Shown: positions 16,857 through 25,090 of the stretch, one piece after another
How the letters are laid out: each line of letters starts with the position of its first letter
Position numbering within the stretch: position 1 is the first letter of the stretch
Source of the DNA: Bog-532 sp963742865
GTDB taxonomy: Bacteria > Actinomycetota > Actinomycetes > Streptosporangiales > Streptosporangiaceae
Length of the DNA stretch: 64,000 bases
Assembly: GCA_963742865.1 (NCBI GenBank)
Contig: CAVUNW010000077.1
Span: 186,001-250,000, forward strand
Direction: 5' to 3'
Notes under the pieces: model-generated
Seen by the model: the letters and a program-made list of their open reading frames with translations, nothing else
What the model was told of the DNA's origin: nothing
The model's database searches: none
Program-made: the position numbers and the translations under genes

Positions 16857-16874
16857 TGTGCGTTCTACGCACGA
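16857..16874. promoter_or_regulatory. Operator-like site 1 in the IclR/aldehyde dehydrogenase divergent promoter
   Basis: TGTGCGTTCTACGCACGA contains a perfect 5-bp dyad (GTGCG, 5-nt spacer, CGCAC). It matches site 2 at 16960-16977 at 14 of 18 positions. It sits 33 bp upstream of the aldehyde dehydrogenase ATG. A further dyad, TGTTGGCGAACA, follows at 16881-16892. IclR-type regulators of aromatic catabolism bind such short dyads, often in pairs. Confidence 0.5.
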
Positions 16875-16959
16875 GGGTTCTGTTGGCGAACATAGGGGGA
16901 AGGGGTGGCCCTGTCAAAGGACGGCCGCGAGATTTCCCTCGCCAGGCCGCCGGCGCGTA

Positions 16960-16977
16960 TGTTCGTTCTGCGCACAC
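16960..16977. promoter_or_regulatory. Operator-like site 2 in the IclR/aldehyde dehydrogenase divergent promoter
   Basis: TGTTCGTTCTGCGCACAC repeats the site-1 sequence with four changes, 103 bp apart, and keeps four of five dyad pairs (GTTCG/CGCAC). It lies 38 bp before the IclR start codon, a position suited to autoregulation. Confidence 0.5.
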
Positions 16978-17014
16978 CACGCGCAGAGGGCGTTCTCCAC
17001 GGTCAGGAGTCACG

Positions 17015-17821
17015 TTGAGCGAGGACAGCGTTCGCGACGCCGACTTCATTCAGTCGCTGGAGCGAGGCCTGTCGGTGATCCGTGCCTTCGACGCGGACCA
17101 CCCCAAGCTCAGCCTGAGCGAGGTGGCGGTCCGGACCGGCCTGAGCCGCGCCGCCGCCCGGCGCTTCCTGCACACCCTGGTGAACCTGGGGTATATGCGC
17201 GCGGAGGGCAGCCAGTTCTCGCTGCGGCCGAAGATCCTCGAGCTCGGCTACGCCTACCTGTCCAGCCTGTCCCTGCCGGAGGTGGCGATGCCGCACCTGG
17301 AGCAGCTGGTGGAGCAGGTCCGCGAGTCATCGTCGGTGTCCCAGCTCGACGGGGACGACGTGGTCTACATCGCGCGCGTCCCGACCCGGCGCATCATGAC
17401 CGTCGCCATCAGCGTTGGCACCCGCTTCCCCGCCTACGCGACCTCGATGGGCCGGGTGCTGCTGGCCGACAAGTCACCCGAATGGCTGGACACGTACCTG
17501 ACCTCGGTCACGCTGGCGCCGCTGACCGCGCATACGATCGCGGACCCGGCGGCGCTGCGGGCCGAGCTGGACCGGATCCGCGCGCAGGGCTGGGCGGTGG
17601 TGGACCAGGAACTCGAGGAGGGACTCCGCTCCGTCGCGGCGCCGATCCGTGACGGGGAGGGCCGGGCAATCGCGGCGGTCAACGTCTCCACGCACGCGGG
17701 GCGGCGCAGCGTGCCGGACGTGATCGACGACCTGCTCGAACCGCTGCTGCAGACGGCGCGCGAGATCGAGGCCGACCTGCGCCAGTCGGCGGCTCCGTCG
17801 GGGGCACGCCGGACGCTGTGA
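17015..17821 (+). CDS. IclR family transcriptional regulator (PcaR/PobR type)
   Basis: 268 residues. The TTG at 17015 is chosen because AGGAG ends 5 bp before it and the frame then opens directly into DADFIQSLERGLSVIRAF, the usual IclR N-terminus. The winged helix spans about residues 15-75 (LSLSEVAVRTGLSRAAARRFLHTLVNLGYM). The effector domain follows (SSVSQLDGDDVVYIARVP; AYATSMGRVLLA; GWAVVDQELEEGLRSVAAPI), with the conserved ASxxGRVLLA and Glu-rich motifs. The family controls protocatechuate and 4-hydroxybenzoate catabolism, and this copy is divergent from the aldehyde dehydrogenase-pobA unit. Its last codons lie inside a tandem duplication (17800-17885). Confidence 0.87.
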   Translation: MSEDSVRDADFIQSLERGLSVIRAFDADHPKLSLSEVAVRTGLSRAAARRFLHTLVNLGYMRAEGSQFSLRPKILELGYAYLSSLSLPEVAMPHLEQLVEQVRESSSVSQLDGDDVVYIARVPTRRIMTVAISVGTRFPAYATSMGRVLLADKSPEWLDTYLTSVTLAPLTAHTIADPAALRAELDRIRAQGWAVVDQELEEGLRSVAAPIRDGEGRAIAAVNVSTHAGRRSVPDVIDDLLEPLLQTAREIEADLRQSAAPSGARRTL

Positions 17822-17885
17822 GCTCCCCGGCGGTGCCGCTTCCAGGGGGCACGCCGGACGGTGTGAGCCTGCCTGGCGGTGTCCA
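17800..17885. repeat. Imperfect tandem duplication spanning the IclR stop codon
   Basis: A 45-bp unit (17800-17844) beginning GGGGGCACGCCGGACG and ending TTCCA is repeated as a 41-bp unit (17845-17885), followed by a third start (GGGGGCACCGGG). Both units contain GTGAGC at the same place; in the first this overlaps the IclR stop. The duplication therefore arose at the gene end and pushed the upp promoter region downstream. Confidence 0.65.
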
Positions 17886-17914
17886 GGGGGCACCGGGCCT
17901 GCCACACTTGAGCC

Positions 17915-18565
17915 GTGCAGACTCTGGTTATTGATCACCCGCTGGTCACTCACAAGCTCACGGCGCTGCGGGACGCCGGCACCGAGACCGCGACCTTCCG
18001 GCGGCTCACCGACGAGCTCGTCACCCTGCTCGCCTACGAGGCGACCCGGGAGATCCGCGTCCAGCCGGTCACCGTGCGGACCCCGCTCGGCGACGCGGCC
18101 GGGGTCAGGCTGGGCAGCCCGCCCCCGCTCATCGTGCCCGTCCTGCGGGCCAGCATCGGCATGCTCGACGGCATGATCCGGCTGCTGCCGATGGCCAACG
18201 TCGGCTTCGTGGGACTGGTCCGCGACGAGGAGTCGCTGGTCGCATCCACCTACGCGGACCGGCTGCCCGCCGACCTCACCGGCCGCGAGGCGTTCGTGCT
18301 GGACCCCATGCTCGCCACCGGGGGGACGCTGCAGACGGTGATCGCCATGCTGGTCGAGCGGGGGGTCACCTCGGTCACGGCGGTAACCCTGCTGGCGGCG
18401 CCGGAAGGGCTGAAGCGCCTGGAAGAAGCCTTCTCCGGGCAGAACCGGGCGGGCCAGCCGGTAGTCCGCGTGGTCACCGCCGCGGTGGACGACCGGCTGG
18501 ACGAGAACGGGTACATCTACCCGGGCCTGGGCGACGCCGGCGACCGCCTCTTCGGCGAAGTGTAG
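17915..18565 (+). CDS. upp: Uracil phosphoribosyltransferase
   Basis: 216 residues, near the family's usual 208-210. VLDPMLATGGTL (about residues 128-139) is the PRPP-binding loop and YIYPGLGDAGDRLFG at the C-terminus is the uracil-binding motif. VPVLRASIGMLDGM is the third conserved block. It makes UMP from uracil and PRPP in pyrimidine salvage. The GTG at 17915 gives the standard MQTLVIDHPLVTHKLT start. It converges on dapB; the shared 3' region is occupied by a copy of the dispersed intergenic repeat. Confidence 0.95.
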   Translation: MQTLVIDHPLVTHKLTALRDAGTETATFRRLTDELVTLLAYEATREIRVQPVTVRTPLGDAAGVRLGSPPPLIVPVLRASIGMLDGMIRLLPMANVGFVGLVRDEESLVASTYADRLPADLTGREAFVLDPMLATGGTLQTVIAMLVERGVTSVTAVTLLAAPEGLKRLEEAFSGQNRAGQPVVRVVTAAVDDRLDENGYIYPGLGDAGDRLFGEV

Positions 18566-18589
18566 GGGGACCGCAGCGAGCGGCTTTAC

Positions 18590-18712
18590 GGCGAGGCGCT
18601 CATACCGGCCTAGCGAACCGGGCCTTGTGCCCGGTGAGTGGCCGGTGTGTCGGCGAGTTACCGCAGCGGGGCGCGAAGCGCAGCGGGGGGCTCCGGGGGG
18701 TCGTCCCCCCGG
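18590..18712. repeat. Dispersed intergenic repeat, copy A
   Basis: About 123 bp that recur, with scattered changes, at 39709-39832. Shared landmarks in order are GGCGAGGCGCTC, a CCGGGC-CTTGT-GCCCGG hairpin, GAGTGGCCGGTGT, TCGGCGA, GGGGCGCGAAGCGCAGCG and a GGGGG-GTC-CCCCC hairpin. Both copies lie between a rightward and a leftward gene. Here the right half is read as the last codons of dapB. Multiple hairpins suggest a bidirectional terminator or a REP-like element. Confidence 0.75.
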
Positions 18713-19447
18713 GCCAGCACAGCTTCCAGGCCTACGGTGAGGCCGGGGGGGAGGGAGCTGATCTGGCGGACGGCGAGCAGCACGCCGGGCATGAACGAGG
18801 CGCGGTCCAGGGAGTCGTGCCGGATGGTGAGCGTCTCGCCGTGCCCGCCGAGCAGTACCTCCTGGTGGGCGACCAGGCCGGCCACCCGAACCGAATGCAC
18901 GTGGACGTCGTCCACGACCGCGCCGCGCGCACCCGGCAGCTCGGAGACGGTCGCGTCGGGCGGTCGCGCCGAGGCCGGCGGCGGACCGGGCCTCGCTGAT
19001 CATGGCGGCGGTCCGCAGCGCGGTGCCCGACGGCGCGTCGGCCTTGCCCGCGTGGTGCAGCTCGATGACCTCGGCGGAGTCGAAGAAGCGCGCGGCCTGG
19101 GCGGCGAAGCGCATCATCAGGACGGCGCCGACGGAGAAGTTCGGCGCGATGAGCACCCGCGCGCCCGGGGCCTTGTCGAGCCAGCCGCGTACCTGCTCCA
19201 GGCGTTCCTCGCCGAAGCCGGACGTGCCGACCACGGTGTCGATCCCATGCTCGACGCACCAGCGCAGGTTGTCCATGACCACGCCGGGGTGGGTGAAGTC
19301 CACGACCACGTCGCAGCGGGTGAGCACGTCGAGCGCGTCGTCCTCGTCCACTTCCGCGGCGACCGCGAGATCTTCGGTCCCGGCCACGGCCCGGCCGACC
19401 TCGCTGCCCATCCGGCCGCGTGCGCCGAGCACACCCACCCTGATCAT
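18658..19447 (-). CDS. dapB: 4-hydroxy-tetrahydrodipicolinate reductase, frame broken once in this sequence
   Basis: DapB reduces the dihydrodipicolinate-pathway intermediate for lysine and diaminopimelate. The ATG at 19447 (GGAGAAAG upstream) opens IRVGVLGARGRMGSEVG, the NAD(P)-binding loop; VVDFTHPG, GTSGFGEERL, APNFSVGAVLMM and ELHHAGKADAPSGTAL (catalytic His and Lys) follow. After MISEARSAAGLGAT the frame is lost and the real C-terminus (DATVSELPGARGAVVDDVHV, VAGLVAHQEVLLGG, MPGVLLAVR) is in another frame. The 790-bp interval has one surplus base, around 18955-18961. I keep it as CDS because dapB is normally essential in walled bacteria. The final residues (about GDDPPEPPAALRAPLR) come from dispersed repeat copy A. 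Confidence 0.82.
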
Positions 19448-19495
19448 GACGCTCACTTTCTCCGGCGGGCGGCGGGCCCGGTCTTGCGTTACGGG

Positions 19496-20830
19496 TTAGC
19501 GGAGGGCGCTGGTGAAACTGTCGCCGTCATCGAAGGGGCCGACCACGGCGAGCGCCTTGGGCCGGGCCAGGATCTCGGCCGCGACGGCCCGCACGTCGTC
19601 GTGGCTGACGGCCTCGATGGCCGCGAGCGTCTCCTCGACCGGCTCCAGCTGCGGGTAGACCAGCTCGGACTTGCCGAGCCGGCTCATCCGGGAGGACGGA
19701 TCCTCCAGGCCGAGCACGATCGAGCCGCGCATCTGGCCCTTGCCGCGGTCCAGCTCGGCGTCGGTCAGCCCGCCGGAAACGAGCTTGTCCACCTCGCTGA
19801 TGCAGATGGCCAGCACCTCGTCCGCCTTGGACGGCAGGCAGCCGACGTATATGCCCCACATGCCGGTGTCGGCGTTCTGCGACGCGAAGCTGTAGACCGA
19901 GTAGGCCAGGCCCCGCTTCTCCCGGATCTCCTGGAAGAGCCGGGAGGACATCCCGCCGCCGAGGGCCGCGTTCAGCACGCCGAGAGCGTACCGGCGGTCA
20001 TCGTTACGGGGCAGCCCCTGGCAGCCGAACACCAGGTTGGCCTGCTCGATCCCGCGGGGAACCAGCCGCAGCCCGGTGCCGGGGGTATACCCCGGCAGCA
20101 CGTACTCGCCGGTGAGCCGGGGCGGCGCGGGCTCGACGTCGCCCTGCAGGGCGGCACCGAAGCTCTGCCGGACCTGCTCCACGAGATCGTCGTGGTCCAG
20201 GCTGCCCGCCGCGGCCACGACCAGATGCTCCGGGCTGTACTTGGCCCGGTAGTGCTCGTTGATGTGGTCCCGGGTGATCGCGTTGATCGATTCCACCGTG
20301 CCGAGCACCGGACGGCCCAGCGGGGTGTCGCCGAACAGGTGCGCGGCGAACGCCTCGTGCACCGTGTCCGTGGGATCGTCGTCGTTCATGGCGATCTCTT
20401 CGAGCACGACGTTCCGCTCGGCGTCCACGTCCTGCGGGGCGATCAGCGAGTTGGTCACCATGTCCGACAGGATGTCGGCGGCCAGCGGCAGGTCGGCGTC
20501 GAGCACCCGCGCGTAGTAGCAGGTGTACTCCTTCGTGGTGAAGGCGTTCATCTCGCCGCCGGCCGCGTCCATCTCGGAGGAGATCTCCAGCGCCGTGCGC
20601 CGCTTGGTGCCCTTGAACAGCAGGTGCTCCAGGTAGTGCGTGGCGCCCGCGTGCTGGAGGTCCTCATCCCGGGACCCGACGCCGACCCAGATGCCGAGCG
20701 CGACGGACCGCACCGCAGGCAGGGACTCGGTGATAACCCGGAGCCCGCCTGGCAGTACGGTCCGGCGCACGGGCACGCCGTCAGCGGGGATGCTGCTCCC
20801 CATGCCGGTCCCGCCTACGGGGGCGCTCAC
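19496..20830 (-). CDS. M16 family zinc metallopeptidase (YmxG/PqqL-like)
   Basis: 444 residues, the usual size for single-chain M16B enzymes. The inverted zinc motif HYLEHLLFKGT (HxxEH, about residues 65-75) and the downstream Glu in VLEEIAMNDDDP, about 75 residues later, complete the metal site; the second, inactive half carries the GGGMSSRLFQEIREKRGLAYSV motif. It is the standard neighbour of pnp in actinobacteria, cotranscribed from rpsO-pnp, and overlaps the pnp stop by 4 bp (GTGA). The family degrades peptides; the natural substrate in this operon context is unknown. Confidence 0.9.
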   Translation of the reverse strand: MSAPVGGTGMGSSIPADGVPVRRTVLPGGLRVITESLPAVRSVALGIWVGVGSRDEDLQHAGATHYLEHLLFKGTKRRTALEISSEMDAAGGEMNAFTTKEYTCYYARVLDADLPLAADILSDMVTNSLIAPQDVDAERNVVLEEIAMNDDDPTDTVHEAFAAHLFGDTPLGRPVLGTVESINAITRDHINEHYRAKYSPEHLVVAAAGSLDHDDLVEQVRQSFGAALQGDVEPAPPRLTGEYVLPGYTPGTGLRLVPRGIEQANLVFGCQGLPRNDDRRYALGVLNAALGGGMSSRLFQEIREKRGLAYSVYSFASQNADTGMWGIYVGCLPSKADEVLAICISEVDKLVSGGLTDAELDRGKGQMRGSIVLGLEDPSSRMSRLGKSELVYPQLEPVEETLAAIEAVSHDDVRAVAAEILARPKALAVVGPFDDGDSFTSALR

Positions 20831-23181
20831 TGGTCGCGATGCCCTCGGCTGCGCTGCCGGGTCCGATGCGAACCGTCGCGGTCGCCGCCCCGGTCACCCC
20901 GGTCACCGCGGTCACCGCGGTCGCCGCCCCGGTCGCCGCGGTCCCGGGGGGCCCGGTCACCGTCGCCGCCGGCGTGCCCGGAGAGGTCCTCGCCCGCCGC
21001 CTCACGCTCGACGACCTCGACCGGGACCAGCGACAGTTTGCCGCGGTCGTCGATCTCGCGGATCTCGACCTGGATCTTGTCGCCGACCTTGATGACGTCA
21101 TCGATGTTCTCGATCCGCCGGCCGCCGTGCAGCTTGCGGATCTGCGTGATGTGCAGCAGGCCGTCCTTGCCGGGCAGCAGCGAGACGAAGGCCCCGAACG
21201 TGGTGGTCTTCACCACCGTGCCGAGGAACCGCTCGCCGATCTCGGGCATGTGCGGGTTGGCGATCGCATTGATCGCAGCCCGCGCCGCCTCCGCGGACGG
21301 CCCGTCGGTCGCGCCGACGTAGATCGTGCCGTCGTCCTCGATCGTGATCTCGGCGCCGGTGTCGTCCTGGATCGAGTTGATCATCTTGCCCTTCGGCCCG
21401 ATGACCTCGCCGATCTTGTCCACCGGGACCTTGATCGTGATGATCCGCGGCGCGTACGGGCTCATCTCGGCCGGGGCCGAGATCGCACCGCGCATCACGT
21501 CGAGGATGGTCAGCCGGGCCGCGCGGGCCTGGGTGAGGGCCGAGCCCAGCACCGAGGCGGGGAGGCCGTCCAGCTTCGTGTCCAGCTGCAGCGCGGTGAT
21601 CAGGTCCTGCGTCCCGGCGACCTTGAAGTCCATGTCGCCGAACGCGTCCTCCGCGCCGAGGATGTCGGTGAGCGTGACGTACTCGCCGCCCTCGTGGATC
21701 AGGCCCATCGCGATACCGGCCACCATGTCCTTCAGCGGCACACCCGCGTCCAGCAGCGCCATCGTGGAGGCGCAGACCGAGCCCATCGAGGTGGAGCCGT
21801 TGGAGCCGATGGCCTCCGACACCTGCCGGATGGCGTACGGGAACTCCTCCCGCGGCGGCAGCACGGGCAGCAGGGCTCGTTCGGCTAGGGCACCGTGACC
21901 GATCTCGCGGCGCTTGGGCGAGCCGACCCGGCCGGTCTCGCCGGTCGAGTAGGGCGGCATGTTGTAGTTGTGCATGTAGCGCTTGGTGCGCTCCGGGTTC
22001 AGCGTGTCGATCATCTGCTCCATGCGGAGCATGTTCAGCGTCGTGACGCCGAGCACCTGGGTCTCACCGCGCTCGAACAGCGCGGAACCGTGCACCCGGG
22101 GCAGCACGTGCGCCTCGGCGGACAGCTGGCGGATGTCGCGCAGCCCTCGGCCGTCGATGCGGACGCCGTCGCGGATGATCCGCTCCCGGACCAGCTTCTT
22201 GGTCAGCGCGCGGAACGCCCCGCTGATCTCCTTCTCCCGGCCCTCGAACCGGACGCCGAGCCGCTCGATGGCGAGGGTCTTGACCCGGTCGGTCTCGGAC
22301 TCGCGCTCCTGCTTGCCCGCGATCGTCAGCACCTTGGCCAGCTCGTCGGAGAACTCGCTGGCGAGCGCCTCGTAGACGTCCTCGGTGTAGTCCAGGAAGA
22401 CCGGGAACTCCTGGGTCGGCTTGGCCGCCTGCCCGGCGACCTGCTGCTGTGCCTCACAGAGGATCTTGATGAACGGCTTGGCCGCCTCCAGGCCCTGGGC
22501 CACGATGTCCTCGGTCGGCGCGACGGCGCCGCTGTCCTCGGTGGCGAGCAGGCCCAGCGTGCGCGGCGTGGACTCCGCCTCGACCATCATGATCGCGACG
22601 TCGCCGCTCTCGACGACGCGGCCCGCGACCACCATGTCGAAGGTGGCGTCCTCCAGCTGGGTGTGCGTGGGGAAACCGACCCACTGGCCCTTGATCAGGG
22701 CCACCCGGACACCGCCGATCGGGCCGGAGAACGGCAGCCCGGAGATCTGCGTCGACAGCGAGGCGGCGTTGATCGCCACCACGTCGTACAGGTGATCCGG
22801 GTTCAGGGCCATGATCGTCTCGACGACCTGGACCTCGTTGCGCAGGCCCTTCACGAACGACGGGCGCAGTGGCCGGTCGATGAGGCGGCAGGTGAGGATC
22901 GCGTCCTCGGACGGCCGTCCCTCGCGGCGGAAGAACGAGCCGGGAATCCGGCCCACCGCGTACATCCGCTCCTCCACGTCCACGGTGAGCGGGAAGAAAT
23001 CGTAGCCCTCACGGGGCTGCTTGCCCGCGGTCGTCGCGGACAGGACCATTGTCTCGTCGTCCAGGTACACGACGGCTGATCCGGCCGCCAGGCGGGCCAG
23101 CTTGCCCGTCTCGAACCTGAGCTTATGAATGCCAAACGAACCGTTGTCGATAACGGCCTCGGCGCTATGCACACCCTCCAC
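20827..23181 (-). CDS. pnp: Polyribonucleotide nucleotidyltransferase
   Basis: 784 residues from the GTG at 23181, chosen because AAGGAGGT lies 7 bp before it and the upstream frame is not conserved. Two RNase PH domains are separated by an all-helical linker (LDYTEDVYEALASEF): the first begins FETGKLARLAAGSAVVYLDDETMVLSATT, the second has VHGSALFERGETQVLGVTTL and EAIGSNGSTSMGSVCASTMAL. A KH domain (IGPKGKMINSIQDDTGAEITIEDDG) and an S1 domain (GTVVKTTTFGAFVSLLPGKDGLLH) follow. The tail is a low-complexity RGD/GDR repeat of about 30 residues, typical of actinobacterial enzymes. PNPase degrades RNA 3'-5' and in actinomycetes also adds tails. A 330-bp spacer with a hairpin separates it from rpsO. 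Confidence 0.96.
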   Translation of the reverse strand: MEGVHSAEAVIDNGSFGIHKLRFETGKLARLAAGSAVVYLDDETMVLSATTAGKQPREGYDFFPLTVDVEERMYAVGRIPGSFFRREGRPSEDAILTCRLIDRPLRPSFVKGLRNEVQVVETIMALNPDHLYDVVAINAASLSTQISGLPFSGPIGGVRVALIKGQWVGFPTHTQLEDATFDMVVAGRVVESGDVAIMMVEAESTPRTLGLLATEDSGAVAPTEDIVAQGLEAAKPFIKILCEAQQQVAGQAAKPTQEFPVFLDYTEDVYEALASEFSDELAKVLTIAGKQERESETDRVKTLAIERLGVRFEGREKEISGAFRALTKKLVRERIIRDGVRIDGRGLRDIRQLSAEAHVLPRVHGSALFERGETQVLGVTTLNMLRMEQMIDTLNPERTKRYMHNYNMPPYSTGETGRVGSPKRREIGHGALAERALLPVLPPREEFPYAIRQVSEAIGSNGSTSMGSVCASTMALLDAGVPLKDMVAGIAMGLIHEGGEYVTLTDILGAEDAFGDMDFKVAGTQDLITALQLDTKLDGLPASVLGSALTQARAARLTILDVMRGAISAPAEMSPYAPRIITIKVPVDKIGEVIGPKGKMINSIQDDTGAEITIEDDGTIYVGATDGPSAEAARAAINAIANPHMPEIGERFLGTVVKTTTFGAFVSLLPGKDGLLHITQIRKLHGGRRIENIDDVIKVGDKIQVEIREIDDRGKLSLVPVEVVEREAAGEDLSGHAGGDGDRAPRDRGDRGGDRGDRGDRGDRGGDRDGSHRTRQRSRGHRDQ

Positions 23182-23509
23182 GGGTGAGACCTCCTTGCGG
23201 TGAATCCCGCACGCCCGTTCCCGTTTTGGCTGGCTGTACCGGCTGGGAGGCGCTTCCTCCCGGGGCTCCCTGCGAAGGGCGCGGCCGGGGCGGATTACCG
23301 CCCAGAACTCCATAACGGGCATCGCCCGCCTGGGCCAGCGGCCGGTCTTCGATCGAAGCCCGCGGGTCAGTCCGCAAGGGGCGGACCCGAGGACCACTAC
23401 CGAGGACCGGCCCATCGCTCGGAACCGGGCCGCGGGATGTCTCTCTATTTCGTCTATTCAGTTGTGCGGGCGCCGGGCGGGAATGCTCCCCGCCCGGCTC
23501 ATGGCGCCT
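23182..23509. other. rpsO-pnp spacer / pnp leader
   Basis: No credible gene lies here on either strand. The left end holds the pnp ribosome site (AAGGAGGT on the minus strand). The right end holds the rpsO-proximal hairpin. In other bacteria this spacer is where PNPase autoregulates its own mRNA through RNase III cleavage; whether that holds here cannot be seen. Confidence 0.5.
23472..23498 (-). terminator. Strong hairpin downstream of rpsO
   Basis: GCCGGGCGGG and CCCGCCCGGC form a perfect 10-bp stem around a 7-nt loop, 11 bp after the rpsO stop. No T-run follows. It fits either partial termination after rpsO or an RNase III processing stem for the rpsO-pnp transcript. Confidence 0.65.
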
Positions 23510-23779
23510 CTAGCGGCGAAGGCCCAGGCGCTCGATAAGCGCACGGTAGCGGGTGATGTCCTTCTTCGCCAGGTACTTCAGCAGCCGCCTGCGGCGCCCC
23601 ACGAGGAGCAGCAGGCCACGGCGGCTGTGATGGTCATGCTTGTGCACCTTGAGGTGCTCGGTGAGGTCGTTGATCCGGCGGGTCAGCAGTGCGACCTGGA
23701 CTTCCGGCGAACCGGTGTCACCCTCAGCGGTCGCGTGTTCTGCGACGATCTCCCTCGTGACGGCGGTGTCGAGCGGCAC
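23510..23779 (-). CDS. rpsO: 30S ribosomal protein S15
   Basis: 89 residues, exactly the usual length. EGDTGSPEVQVALLTRRINDLTEHLKVHKHDHHSRRGLLLLVGRRRRLLKYL is the diagnostic S15 core, here described by its ends: GSPEVQVALLT and HHSRRGLLLLV. S15 binds the central domain of 16S rRNA and nucleates platform assembly. The GTG at 23779 gives the normal MPLDTAVTREIV opening. It stands between ribF and pnp as in other actinobacteria. Confidence 0.96.
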   Translation of the reverse strand: MPLDTAVTREIVAEHATAEGDTGSPEVQVALLTRRINDLTEHLKVHKHDHHSRRGLLLLVGRRRRLLKYLAKKDITRYRALIERLGLRR

Positions 23780-23999
23780 GTGGCTCCTTAGACGATCAAG
23801 TTGTCGGTACGGCCCGTCCCGGCGCCGTCCGCTGTCGCGGCAGGACGCCGTTCGGGGTGTTTCGGTGCTGGGGCCGCCGTTTCACGAAGGCCCCCGCGGC
23901 CATCGGCCGCCTGAGATCTCCGGGCCAGGCTGGTCCCCTGGGCCGCCGCATGAGGGTGCAGCAAACCCTGCCGGCGCAAGCCAGCAACGTTTAAAGGTA

Positions 24000-24965
24000 T
24001 CACGGGGTGAGTAGTCCCCGGGCTTCGTCGACGTCGTGGTGCATCTGGTCGACGAGGGCGTCTACGGAGTCGAAGCGGACGGTGCCGCGGAGGCGGGCGG
24101 TGAAGTCGATGGCCACGTGCGCGCCGTAGAGGTCCAGATCGTCCCGGTCCAGGGCGTAGGCCTCGACCGTTCGCTCGGCTTCGCCGAAGGTCGCGTTCGG
24201 CCCCACGGAAATCGCGGCCGGCCAGCGGTCGGCTTCCTCGCCGTCGGCGCTGAGGAGGAACAGCCAGCCCGCGTAGATGCCATCCCCGGGGATCGCGGTA
24301 TGCGGCGGGCATTCCAGGTTGGCGGTCGGGAAGCCCAGCGCGCGCCCGCGCATGTGCCCGCGGACGACCACGCCCTCCACCCGGTGCGGGCGGCCGAGCG
24401 CGGCGGCTGCGACCTTGACCTCGCCGGCCTCGAGCCGCTCGCGGATGTAGGTGGAGGAGATCGTGACCCCGTCCGACACGAGTAGCGGCACGCCCTCGGC
24501 GGTGTAGTCGTACTTTTCGCCCAGCTTGGCCAGCAGCGGCACGTCGCCGGCGGCGCGGTGGCCGAAGCGGAAGTTCTCCCCCACCACGACGGCCACCGCG
24601 TGCAGCCCGTCCACGAGCACGGTCCGCACGAACTCGTCCGGGCCGAGCTGAGAGAACTCGTAGGTGAAGGGCAGCATGCAAACGGCGTCCACGCCGAGGC
24701 CGGCCAGCAGTTCGGCGCGGCGGCGCGCGGTGGACAGGAACGGCGGGTGCGAGCCCGGCCGGACCACCTCGTCCGGGTGCGGGTCAAAGGTCACCACGAC
24801 GACCGGGAGCCGGATCCCCCCGGCGCCCGCCCGCTCGGCGGCCAGCTCGACGGCGCGGCCGACGATGCGCTGATGGCCGCGGTGCACGCCGTCGAACACG
24901 CCGATGGTGACGACGGACGCACCCCAGTCTTCCGGCACTTCATCCAGGCCGTGCCAGCGGTGCAC
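24000..24965 (-). CDS. ribF: Bifunctional riboflavin kinase/FAD synthetase
   Basis: 321 residues, the usual length. The N-terminal FAD synthetase half has TIGVFDGVHRGHQRIV (nucleotidyltransferase GxFDGxHxGH motif, residues 21-36) and the ISSTYIRERLEAGEV motif near 164. The C-terminal riboflavin kinase half starts GRPHRVEGVVVRGHMRGRAL and has GFPTANLECP, the flavin/ATP-binding PTAN motif. It converts riboflavin to FMN and then FAD in the cytoplasm. The start is a GTG at 24965, giving MHRWHGLDEVPEDWG, conserved in actinobacterial RibF. It follows truB with a 125-bp gap in the translation-factor run. Confidence 0.95.
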   Translation of the reverse strand: MHRWHGLDEVPEDWGASVVTIGVFDGVHRGHQRIVGRAVELAAERAGAGGIRLPVVVVTFDPHPDEVVRPGSHPPFLSTARRRAELLAGLGVDAVCMLPFTYEFSQLGPDEFVRTVLVDGLHAVAVVVGENFRFGHRAAGDVPLLAKLGEKYDYTAEGVPLLVSDGVTISSTYIRERLEAGEVKVAAAALGRPHRVEGVVVRGHMRGRALGFPTANLECPPHTAIPGDGIYAGWLFLLSADGEEADRWPAAISVGPNATFGEAERTVEAYALDRDDLDLYGAHVAIDFTARLRGTVRFDSVDALVDQMHHDVDEARGLLTP

Positions 24966-25090
24966 GCTCCGCTCCTTCCGGCGATCATTGGTGGTGTGTC
25001 CGGGCGAGACCGCCCTCGGTCCAAGCCTGCCATGCGAACGGCGCTGACCGCGCCATCGGGCACCCCCCGGCGGAAGTCCGGACGGGCGGA

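Noticed and set aside
18638..21322. 894-residue plus-strand open frame across dapB, M16 and pnp
   Set aside because: Antisense shadow of three conserved genes with biased composition.
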